Virus record (IMG/VR): IMGVR_UViG_3300030202_001841
Span: 1 to 33,837 of that record
Strand: one strand, 5' to 3'
Origin: a virus
Length of the DNA: 33,837 nucleotides
Positions 1-6,103 of the stretch are shown one piece after another; position 1 is the stretch's first letter; each line of letters opens with the position of its first letter. The position numbers and the translations under genes were made by a program. The notes under the pieces were generated by a model. The model was not told the DNA's origin. It made no database searches and saw only the letters and a list, made by a program, of their open reading frames with translations.

Positions 1-2
1 CT

Positions 3-335
3 CATATATATTTAGCCGCATTAGAAATGCATAATGCTGAAATGAGTTACATTAGTAAAATGTTTGAAGCAGGTGATATAGAAAATTTAACAGCTTATGA
101 TTTACAACACTTCATCAAAAAAAGAGTTGGCGACAAACTTGCAGAACTCGGATACACTGAAAGAAAATACAAACAGTGGGACTGGACAGAAAAATCGTAT
201 GACCAAAAGTCAATTGAAAAAATGGCTTGGTTCGATCATCTTACTGGGGGTCACACTCACACTGATTTCTTCGCTATTAGGCCGACTGACTATAGTAAAG
301 CAAATGAAGGAGAAGATTTTGACGACGTTTGGTAA
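3..335 (+). CDS. nrdB: Ribonucleotide reductase class I small (beta) subunit, C-terminal part only
   Basis: The reading frame is open from the window edge, so the true start lies upstream and only about 110 residues are visible. The first ATG in view (27) is internal. The visible end fits the C-terminus of class I NrdB: a helical stretch (AEMSYISKMFEAGD, YDLQHFIKKRVGDKL), then the conserved end HTDFFAIRPTDYSKA followed by an acidic tail ending DFDDVW. In the family this flexible acidic/aromatic tail docks onto NrdA and carries the radical-transfer tyrosine. The diiron or dimanganese ligands and the radical tyrosine are outside the window and cannot be checked. NrdA is encoded about 440 bases downstream on the same strand, which supports the call. 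The pair would reduce ribonucleotides to supply dNTPs for phage DNA replication in the host cytoplasm. Confidence 0.85.
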   Translation, partial: HIYLAALEMHNAEMSYISKMFEAGDIENLTAYDLQHFIKKRVGDKLAELGYTERKYKQWDWTEKSYDQKSIEKMAWFDHLTGGHTHTDFFAIRPTDYSKANEGEDFDDVW

Positions 336-580
336 TGAACAGAAAGATACTAAAAATAATAGCAACGACTAAGAAGCTGACGCCACTTGAAAAAATGTCT
401 ACCCGTATTGGATATATGGGTGCAGGTTTTCTTGTGGCTGCACAGTGGACAATTGAACCAGCATTATATATAGTAGGTTTTATTTGTGTGATGATACAAA
501 CAGCGGCACGTAAACAATGGAACTTAGTGGCATTAAATATAAATGGTTTGATTGCTTGGATAACACATTTAATTAAATAA
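335..580 (+). CDS. Small membrane protein, 81 residues, function unknown
   Basis: I start it at the ATG overlapping the nrdB stop (TAATG junction); a TTG two codons earlier is possible but less likely. The overlap implies translational coupling to nrdB. After a basic N-terminus (MNRKILKIIATTKK), residues about 27-55 are strongly hydrophobic (YMGAGFLVAAQW, then ALYIVGFICVMIQ), enough for one or two membrane spans. A third amphipathic hydrophobic stretch lies at 65-80. There is no signal cleavage site or lipobox. I do not recognise a family. Its place inside a reductase operon, with no lysis gene nearby, does not point to a holin, although size and topology would allow one. An accessory membrane function is equally possible. 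Confidence 0.6.
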   Translation: MNRKILKIIATTKKLTPLEKMSTRIGYMGAGFLVAAQWTIEPALYIVGFICVMIQTAARKQWNLVALNINGLIAWITHLIK

Positions 581-581
581 A

Positions 582-785
582 ATGGGAGTACAAAAAAATA
601 TAAAACAATTACAAGAACAAGTTAACATATTAAGTGGAGCTTTAACAAATGCACTAAAAGAATTAGATGCCTTAAAAGTATTGTCTCAAGGGACATTAAC
701 GGCATTTCAATTGCATATTGGTAAAGACGATTGGGATAAACTTGTTGAAGAACTTAAAGATTTAGATAAAAGAGATGTGGAATAA
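582..785 (+). CDS. Small coiled-coil protein, 67 residues, function unknown
   Basis: This short ORF starts one base after the stop of the small membrane protein and overlaps the nrdA start (ATG at 775) by 11 bases, so it belongs to the same transcript. The sequence is almost entirely helical, with heptad-like spacing of hydrophobic residues (IKQLQEQVNILSGALTNAL, ELDALKVL), and a charged C-terminal half (WDKLVEELKDLDKRDVE). No catalytic or metal-binding motif is visible. I do not recognise it. Tight packing between nrdB and nrdA supports it being a real gene and possibly expressed in proportion to the reductase, but that is inference. Confidence 0.6.
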   Translation: MGVQKNIKQLQEQVNILSGALTNALKELDALKVLSQGTLTAFQLHIGKDDWDKLVEELKDLDKRDVE

Positions 786-2496
786 AGAATGGAAAAAAGG
801 ACACGACTATCCGTCGTGGGGTGATACAGATGTATACAAAAAAACTATTGGTGGTGGATATTTAATTAAAAATGAAACACCAAGAGATGCATATATGCGT
901 GTATGCGAAACTGTAGCGAAGCGTTTAGGACGCCCAGAAATGACCCAAACGTTTTTTGAATATGTATGGAATGGTTGGCTATGTTTAGCTTCTCCTGTGT
1001 TGTCTAATACAGGCTCAGATCGAGGTTTGCCAATATCATGCTTTGGTATTGATGTAGCTGATTCTATTTATGACATTGGAAACAAAAATTTAGAGATGAT
1101 GTTACTCGCTAAGCACGGCGGTGGAGTTGGCATCGGTATAAATCAAATCAGACCCGCCGGCGATAAAATTACAGGAAATGGAACATCTGACGGAGTTGTG
1201 CCTTTTTGTAAGATATACGATTCAACAATATTGGCAACTAATCAAGGATCTGTCCGACGAGGAGCTGCTTCAGTTAACATCAATATTGACCATCCCGATT
1301 TCGAAGAGTGGCTCGAAATACGAGAACCTAAAGGAGACGTTAATCGTCAATCGCTCAACCTACACCAGTGCGCTGTGGTCGGTGATAAGTTTATGCGAAG
1401 ACTTGAAAGTGGAGATGCTAAAGCTAGAAAGAAATGGGGAAAGTTATTACAAAAGCGTAAAGCAACTGGAGAGCCTTATATCTTATTTAAGGGAAATACA
1501 AACAAAAATAATCCAGAGCAATACAGAAAGCATGGGTTAAAAGTACATATGACAAACATATGCAGCGAGATTACATTACATACTGATGAATCGCATTCGT
1601 TTGTTTGTTGTTTATCATCGTTAAACTTAGCTAAGTACGATGAATGGAAGAACACTAATCTAATATACGATAGTATATGGTTTTTAGATGGTGTCTTAGA
1701 AGAATTTATACAAAAGTCAAAAGGTAAAGTTGGATTTCATAATTCAGTAAGATCTGCTGAGAAAGGTAGAGCTTTAGGATTAGGAGTGCTTGGATGGCAT
1801 ACATACTTGCAAGATCAAGGTTTACCATTTGAAGGTTTATTAGCACAATATGAAACAAGAAAAATATTTTCACAAATTAAAATCGAAAGCGAAAGAGCTT
1901 CCATGGCTCTTGCAGAAGAATTTGGTGAGCCTTTATGGTGTCGCGGTTCGGGCTTCAGGAATACTCATCTGCGCGCTATTGCTCCTACTGTATCTAACAG
2001 CAAACTTAGTGGCAACGTTAGTCCTGGGATCGAACCATGGGCGGCTAACGTCTTTACGGAACAAAGTGCAAAAGGTACATTCATTCGTAAAAACCCTACA
2101 TTATTAAGGCTATTAAGAAAACATAAAATTAATAATGAAAAAGTTTGGTTAAAGATTATGAAGGACGGAGGATCTGTTCAAGGTATTAAAGAACTTGATA
2201 AGATAACTATGGGTAAATGGGATACACCAGCTAAAGAAGTATTTAAAACTTTTAAAGAAATAAATCAATTAGAGTTGGTTAACCAAGCAGGTATACGTCA
2301 ACAATATATTGATCAATCTGTTTCTTTAAATCTGGCTTTCCCAAGTGTAGCCGAACCAAAATGGATTAACAAAGTGCATTATGAAGCGTGGAAGAAAGGT
2401 ATTAAAACCTTATATTATATGCGAACCGAATCTGTATTGAGAGGTGATATTGCACAAAGCGCGATGGACGAAAATTGTTTAGCGTGTGATGGATAA
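775..2496 (+). CDS. nrdA: Ribonucleoside-diphosphate reductase class I large (alpha) subunit, compact form
   Basis: Catalytic subunit of class I ribonucleotide reductase, acting with NrdB. At 573 residues it is well short of the roughly 760 of E. coli NrdA. The N-terminus goes directly into the barrel-associated region, leaving no room for an ATP-cone, so the activity (dATP on/off) site appears to be missing. Visible active-site elements are: redox cysteine C89 in PISCFG; N261-C263-E265 in NICSEIT (thiyl radical Cys with its Asn/Glu partners); the partner redox cysteine in the CC pair 278-279 (VCCLSSLNL); the radical-transfer tyrosine pair Y547-Y548 (LYYMRTES); and a C-terminal C568-x-x-C571 that would accept electrons from thioredoxin or glutaredoxin. 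All key residues are present, so it should be active. The ATG at 775 overlaps the preceding small gene. Loss of the ATP-cone is a known theme in phage reductases and would make the enzyme insensitive to dATP feedback. Confidence 0.95.
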   Translation: MWNKEWKKGHDYPSWGDTDVYKKTIGGGYLIKNETPRDAYMRVCETVAKRLGRPEMTQTFFEYVWNGWLCLASPVLSNTGSDRGLPISCFGIDVADSIYDIGNKNLEMMLLAKHGGGVGIGINQIRPAGDKITGNGTSDGVVPFCKIYDSTILATNQGSVRRGAASVNINIDHPDFEEWLEIREPKGDVNRQSLNLHQCAVVGDKFMRRLESGDAKARKKWGKLLQKRKATGEPYILFKGNTNKNNPEQYRKHGLKVHMTNICSEITLHTDESHSFVCCLSSLNLAKYDEWKNTNLIYDSIWFLDGVLEEFIQKSKGKVGFHNSVRSAEKGRALGLGVLGWHTYLQDQGLPFEGLLAQYETRKIFSQIKIESERASMALAEEFGEPLWCRGSGFRNTHLRAIAPTVSNSKLSGNVSPGIEPWAANVFTEQSAKGTFIRKNPTLLRLLRKHKINNEKVWLKIMKDGGSVQGIKELDKITMGKWDTPAKEVFKTFKEINQLELVNQAGIRQQYIDQSVSLNLAFPSVAEPKWINKVHYEAWKKGIKTLYYMRTESVLRGDIAQSAMDENCLACDG

Positions 2497-2501
2497 TAAT
2501 T

Positions 2502-2530
2502 AAGGGGCTTTTTTAAGGCCCCTTTTTTTA
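2502..2530. terminator. Rho-independent terminator between convergent operons
   Basis: A seven-base-pair stem (AAGGGGC paired with GCCCCTT) with a nine-base T/A-rich loop is followed on the + strand by a run of T. It sits six bases after the nrdA stop and overlaps the very end of the first minus-strand gene (stop at 2528). The + strand orientation has the classic T tract. In the minus direction the same stem is followed by TTAATTATT, a weaker tail. It probably ends both transcripts. Confidence 0.85.
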
Positions 2531-2896
2531 TTTCTTTCCTTTCATTAAAACATCAGCCGATGGTCTTTTATCACCAGGATCTTCTCTTGGTACAATTTTT
2601 CCAATATTTTTATCGTTATTATTATTGCTATTATTATTTGATTTATAAGATGGCCCATAATTATAATCATAATTTCTATGATAATTATAATAGTAAGGTC
2701 TTGGCCAACTGTAATTATAACCTCCATAATTAATTATTCTATAATTAACCGGTCTTATAACATCAATAGGTATAGTTAATGTATCACCTGTATGAGTTAC
2801 AGCTAATACGTGCGTAATTTTAATTTCAGGTTTTTTCTGTACTGAACATCCAATTATTAATAGTGCTAAAAAAATAAGTTTATTTAATTTTATCAT
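2528..2896 (-). CDS. Small Tyr/Asn-rich lipoprotein next to the endolysin; possible outer spanin
   Basis: 122 residues. The N-terminus MIKLNKLIFLALLIIGCS is a lipoprotein signal peptide with a lipobox ending at C17. After a short conserved-looking strand region (residues 25-50) comes a low-complexity Tyr/Asn/Pro-rich stretch (YNYHRNYDYNYGPSY, then SNNNSNNNND), ending in a charged tail. It overlaps the last four bases of the M15 peptidase gene (2893-2896), so the two are probably co-translated. A small lipoprotein beside an endolysin fits an outer-membrane spanin subunit, but no Rz-like inner-membrane partner is obvious. The Tyr/Asn-rich body would equally suit a surface-exposed lipoprotein. 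The lipoprotein call is firm; the spanin role is a guess. Confidence 0.65.
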   Translation of the reverse strand: MIKLNKLIFLALLIIGCSVQKKPEIKITHVLAVTHTGDTLTIPIDVIRPVNYRIINYGGYNYSWPRPYYYNYHRNYDYNYGPSYKSNNNSNNNNDKNIGKIVPREDPGDKRPSADVLMKGKK

Positions 2897-3348
2897 ATTA
2901 CTTTATATTTAGTTTTACCGTCTTCTTTATAAGCTTGTAAACAGCGTTTTCTATTTGAATCAGCATCTACGTAACTTACGTGTACCCAATCTGGGTTTTC
3001 TTCCGTACCAAATTCCCAAATCATTTGATCGAAATCTAAATTATCTTTTATGTAATTATACATATCTGCATTGGACATGTACCCATATGTATCGTCTAAA
3101 TCCATTGCTCTGCCTTGACAATGTTGTGAGCGGCTACTCCCACCGATCGCTTTATTTAATTCTTCACTGCGATAGAATGAATTAATTTTAATGGGCCCAT
3201 TAACATACTTTCTTAATGGCTCAAATACTTTTTCAGCAATCAATTCCATATTTTGTAATTCGTACTCTCCAGGTGTATTGTCTATCCCTCTTCTTGTTGC
3301 TGTTGCACTAAACGTTGCTTCTTTTTTACTAATGTGTTCGCTAATCAT
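2893..3348 (-). CDS. Endolysin, M15-family zinc peptidase (peptidoglycan peptide cleavage)
   Basis: 151 residues, single-domain. It carries the M15A signature S-x-H-x-x-G-x-A-x-D (SQHCQGRAMD, H76 and D83 as zinc ligands) and the downstream W-V-H-V-S-Y (H123, third ligand), with an acidic catalytic candidate at E112 in MIWEFG. The upstream FYRSEELNKAIGG is also typical of the family, whose members cut peptidoglycan stem peptides (D-Ala-D-Ala or L-Ala-D-Glu type bonds). There is no signal peptide or membrane span, so a holin or similar must release it to the periplasm. The first residues (MISEHISKKEA) match what is common in phage members. Its position at the end of the late transcript suits a lysis gene. 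Confidence 0.88.
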   Translation of the reverse strand: MISEHISKKEATFSATATRRGIDNTPGEYELQNMELIAEKVFEPLRKYVNGPIKINSFYRSEELNKAIGGSSRSQHCQGRAMDLDDTYGYMSNADMYNYIKDNLDFDQMIWEFGTEENPDWVHVSYVDADSNRKRCLQAYKEDGKTKYKVI

Positions 3349-3351
3349 TTT

Positions 3352-4770
3352 TTATAATTTAAATTTACCGCCTATTGTTATTGAATATGTTAATGGAAAT
3401 GAGTCTGTACTTTTTGCTACGTTAAAACCTAAATTCATTCTGAATGTTTTGGTTATAGAAAAATCAAAGTTTGCACCGCCCACGAATAAAGCGTGTTCGT
3501 TAAAAACAAATCCATTATCTAATGTACTGTAACTCACAGGTGTTAATGCGGTAGCTAACATAGGTGATACAGTAAATCTTTTAAAATTGTAAGGCTTGGT
3601 TCCGAATGCTACAAATGCTGGCATTACATTCCATTCACCTTTACTATATAATATATTATTAGAAGCAGATACGCCTCCAACAAATCCTTTCCATTTATTT
3701 TCTTTTTGGCCAATATATACGTTGCTTATACCAAATGACATATTGTAAACACCATACATATACATTAAACCGGCAGATAACGTTTGCACATTGGCTATAC
3801 TTCCTTTATCGTAGAAGTGCCCAAATACATATTCTTTACCATCTTCTTTAATTATCATGGGTACTTTTCTATCGTACCTATGAAATGTATGTCCTCTTGA
3901 ACCACTTAAACTAAATTGTTTTAAGTTGTCCCATATCATTAAATTGGCTGAGTAATTAAATTCACCGTTCATAGACGATTGTGCAAAGCCAATACCTATA
4001 ACTTGATTTGCTGCGCCATCTAATCCTGACATACGCATTAAGTTGGCTGATATAATTATAGGATTTGTATTTTTCTTTTTCTTTTCTTTTTCTTCTTCCT
4101 CTTCTTCTTCTTCAGTTTCTTCCTCCTCTTTTTCCTCTTCCTCCTCTTCTTTTTCCTCTTCTTTCTCTTCCTCTTTTTCTTCTTCTTGTTCTTCTTCTTT
4201 TTGTTCTTCTTCGTTATCACTATCGTCAGAATCATCAGAATCACCACCATCATCACTATCATCAGAATCACCGCCATCATCTCCTCCATCATCGCTATCA
4301 CCTCCGCCATCATCAGAGTCGCCACCACCATCGCTGTCTCCTCCTCCATCTGAGTCACCACCGGAATCGCCGCCACTATCGCCCGTATCGCCACCACTGT
4401 CTCCGCCTGAATCAGAACCGCTCCCTGAATTATCAGTTGATCCTGTGTCGGTTGAACCACTAGAATCAGAACTATTGTTTGTATTTGATGTAGATGTTTG
4501 TGTTGTTGTTTGGGTTGTTTGCGCTGTAGAACATGCTGATAGCGCATACCACCAGGCATACGTTTGTTCCATCCACGTTCTTAATGCACCACTGTAAAAA
4601 TCATTTGCAGTAAAAGTCTTTGTTCTATTATAAAAGGATACTGTTGTGTATCCTTCCATTTGAATCGAAACTCTTTTAATCTCTCCGGTACATCTATCCG
4701 CAAAGGCTTGCACTAATGTTTGAGAATATATACTTGAGGAAAATAATAATAATATTATTATTTTTTTCAT
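3352..4770 (-). CDS. Exported protein with acidic low-complexity stalk and outer-membrane-barrel-like C-terminal domain
   Basis: 472 residues in four parts. Residues 1-17 are a signal peptide of flavobacterial type (LLLFSSSIYSQ). Residues 18-80 form a small domain with two cysteines (C27, C80) and aromatic-rich TYAWWYALSAC. After a Thr/Gln/Ser linker, residues about 118-186 are Asp/Ser/Gly repeats, and 187-233 are Glu/Lys tracts. Residues about 236-472 have alternating hydrophobic/polar strands with aromatic girdles (FNYSANLMIWDN, YMYGVYNMSFGISNVYIG, FRMNLGFNVAKS) and end in YSITIGGKFKL, which is what an outer-membrane beta-barrel of about ten strands looks like. It abuts the CsgG-like gene with a one-base overlap. 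I recall the same arrangement from uncultured marine phage genomes, without a known function. Likely location: outer membrane, with the acidic stalk in the periplasm or outside. Confidence 0.75.
   Translation of the reverse strand: MKKIIILLLFSSSIYSQTLVQAFADRCTGEIKRVSIQMEGYTTVSFYNRTKTFTANDFYSGALRTWMEQTYAWWYALSACSTAQTTQTTTQTSTSNTNNSSDSSGSTDTGSTDNSGSGSDSGGDSGGDTGDSGGDSGGDSDGGGDSDGGGDSDDGGGDSDDGGDDGGDSDDSDDGGDSDDSDDSDNEEEQKEEEQEEEKEEEKEEEKEEEEEEKEEEETEEEEEEEEKEKKKKNTNPIIISANLMRMSGLDGAANQVIGIGFAQSSMNGEFNYSANLMIWDNLKQFSLSGSRGHTFHRYDRKVPMIIKEDGKEYVFGHFYDKGSIANVQTLSAGLMYMYGVYNMSFGISNVYIGQKENKWKGFVGGVSASNNILYSKGEWNVMPAFVAFGTKPYNFKRFTVSPMLATALTPVSYSTLDNGFVFNEHALFVGGANFDFSITKTFRMNLGFNVAKSTDSFPLTYSITIGGKFKL
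4066..4425 (-). repeat. Low-complexity tract coding for Asp/Ser/Gly and Glu/Lys repeats
   Basis: On the + strand this is an almost pure pyrimidine run (CTT, CTC and TTC units) from about 4066 to 4215. It is followed by degenerate nine-base units of the kind TCATCAGAA/TCACCACCA up to about 4425. It codes for the acidic stalk of the exported protein. Long open frames on the other strand and in the other minus-strand frame across this stretch are by-products of its skewed composition. Such tracts can change length by slippage, in steps of three without disturbing the frame. Confidence 0.85.
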
Positions 4771-5489
4771 TAATGATCAAATATCTTTTTTCTTATCATT
4801 CGTTTAACAACTTTAGCAACCGCAGTTTCTAAAGCTTTCTTAGTCGATGTACCAATTGATGATTGGTTAAACTTAACATCTTCTAAATTTTCATTATTTA
4901 ATAAAGTTAATTCTCTTGTAGTTGTTGCTTTACCTAAACCAGAACCTGTCATATATAAACCAGTTTCAGAATCAACAAGCTTAACTTGTAACCCTAATCT
5001 TGTAACTAATTTATTTTTAACGCCGTCTTTTAAATTAATAGTTTCATCTTCTGATATACTAAAGTCGTATACTTCTATATAACAAAAGTATTTAGCTAAA
5101 ACTATTTTGCCTATAGGATTTATTACATTAGCTGTAAAACCTTTCTCGCTTGCTTTGAATTGTTTAATCATTCTATCCTTTATTTCATCTCTTGTTTCTA
5201 CAAACTCAAAACGAAACGTTTCATCTAAGAACGCCACAGTTATATTAGTTAAACCTAATCCAACCCTATAATCACCTAATTCAGGATATTGATTTAATAT
5301 TTCTTCAGTAACACCAATGTTAAGCAATGCTACAGATACAGGGTCACCATTATATTCTGGTACACTCCATATAGATTCTCTTGACTCAAAGCTACCAACG
5401 TAATCTTCGGTTGTTGTTTTTCCAATTACTTGACTATGAACAGAAGCCACAGCCGATACAAATATCGCACATAGTATAAATTTTTTCAT
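4770..5489 (-). CDS. CsgG-like outer-membrane secretion channel protein
   Basis: 239 residues with a signal peptide (1-19, cleaved before Q20). The body follows the CsgG pattern: VSVALLNIGV (51-60); the TFRFEFVETRDEIKDRM segment (91-107), matching the family's R-F-x-V-x-R-x-x element; LGLQVKLVDSETGLY (165-179), matching the LRLVDVETG strand; then a G-x-x-x-K-A-L-E-T-A-V-A-K-V-V helix (213-227) like the family's C-terminal helix. CsgG forms the nonameric outer-membrane pore of curli (type VIII) secretion. True CsgG is a lipoprotein, but here no cysteine follows the signal peptide, so membrane anchoring must differ. A related role such as a periplasmic CsgG/LpoB-type domain without a pore is possible. 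The gene lies between a one-span membrane protein and the stalked barrel protein. Confidence 0.75.
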   Translation of the reverse strand: MKKFILCAIFVSAVASVHSQVIGKTTTEDYVGSFESRESIWSVPEYNGDPVSVALLNIGVTEEILNQYPELGDYRVGLGLTNITVAFLDETFRFEFVETRDEIKDRMIKQFKASEKGFTANVINPIGKIVLAKYFCYIEVYDFSISEDETINLKDGVKNKLVTRLGLQVKLVDSETGLYMTGSGLGKATTTRELTLLNNENLEDVKFNQSSIGTSTKKALETAVAKVVKRMIRKKIFDH

Positions 5490-5490
5490 G

Positions 5491-5742
5491 TTACCAATCT
5501 ATCTCTCTTTCTTCTTTCTTTGGTTTTTGTATAACTGTTTTAGTTATAACCAAAGTATCTTTTACAATACTCGGTGGTATTGTTATTGTTTGTTCCATTG
5601 AAGGCGGTGGTGTATCTTCTTCTGGTGTAAATATGTTTTCCATATTGGCCACAAGTAAACCACCCGCTGCAGTTATAATAATACCTACAGTTGCTACAAT
5701 TTGTTTTTTAAACTCTTCAAGTATGTTAGTTTTTTCTTCCAT
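5491..5742 (-). CDS. Small single-span membrane protein with Pro/Glu periplasmic tail
   Basis: 83 residues. A short charged N-terminus (MEEKTNILEEFKKQ) is followed by one membrane span at about 15-33 (IVATVGIIITAAGGLLVANM). An acidic proline patch (PEEDTPPP) follows, then a strand-like segment (ITIPPSIVKDTLVITKTVI) and a basic/acidic end (KPKKEEREIDW). The likely topology is N-in with the tail in the periplasm. It sits one base from each neighbour, between the CsgG-like gene and the small lipoprotein, so it is probably co-expressed with them. It could be an inner-membrane partner of the export module. An i-spanin-like or holin-like role cannot be excluded from size and topology. No family recognised. 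Confidence 0.65.
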   Translation of the reverse strand: MEEKTNILEEFKKQIVATVGIIITAAGGLLVANMENIFTPEEDTPPPSMEQTITIPPSIVKDTLVITKTVIQKPKKEEREIDW

Positions 5743-5743
5743 A

Positions 5744-6103
5744 TTAATTCATTGAAAATGATTGCTTACCTATAAAGGTATTGCTTCTAGTATATAATTC
5801 AACTGTATAAGAGCTAACAGGTAAAGAGTTAACATATATGTTTAATATATTATCTCCTTCTTCACCATCAATTATTTCCTGCGCTACAACAGTATTTGTA
5901 AAATCTATTATTTTAATTCTGTACTTACCATCTTCTGGTAGCTTAGTATTTATTCTAACCTTTTCTTTTACTATATAACTTTCCAACTTTAATCCAGTTT
6001 CTTCTTGTATAAATAAAGATTCTGGTACTTCTATGATTGGTCTTTCATCATATATTTCTGTGGTACAGCTTACGAATAATAACAATATTAATAATTTCCT
6101 CAT
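5744..6103 (-). CDS. Small lipoprotein with a C-terminal domain resembling a type IX secretion sorting domain
   Basis: 119 residues. The N-terminus MRKLLILLLFVSC is a lipoprotein signal peptide with C13 as the acylated residue. The region after it is short and acidic (IIEVPESLFIQEETG). From about residue 45 the pattern is that of a small beta-sandwich: KVRINTKLPEDGKYRIKIID, VVAQEIIDGEEGDNILNIYV, then LPVSSYTVELYTRSNTFIGK and the final strand SFSMN. This order (strand, turn with a G/E/N patch, then L-P-x-x-x-Y-x-V-x-L) matches the type A sorting domain of Bacteroidota type IX secretion. A lipobox and a sorting domain together would be odd, so it may only share the fold. It overlaps the secreted-protein start by one base. 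Confidence 0.65.
   Translation of the reverse strand: MRKLLILLLFVSCTTEIYDERPIIEVPESLFIQEETGLKLESYIVKEKVRINTKLPEDGKYRIKIIDFTNTVVAQEIIDGEEGDNILNIYVNSLPVSSYTVELYTRSNTFIGKQSFSMN

Noticed and set aside
1178-2107. Additional + strand frames overlapping nrdA
   Set aside because: They lie within the nrdA coding frame's other phases and show no family pattern.
4066-4425. Repeat array that could be taken for CRISPR
   Set aside because: Units are short, degenerate and in frame with a coding region; there are no uniform repeats with unique spacers.
4043-4597. Long + strand open frames rich in Ser/Pro or Leu/His across the repeat tract, and a second minus-strand frame rich in Lys/Met
   Set aside because: They are by-products of the skewed pyrimidine/purine repeat; the frame with signal peptide, stalk and barrel is the coherent one.
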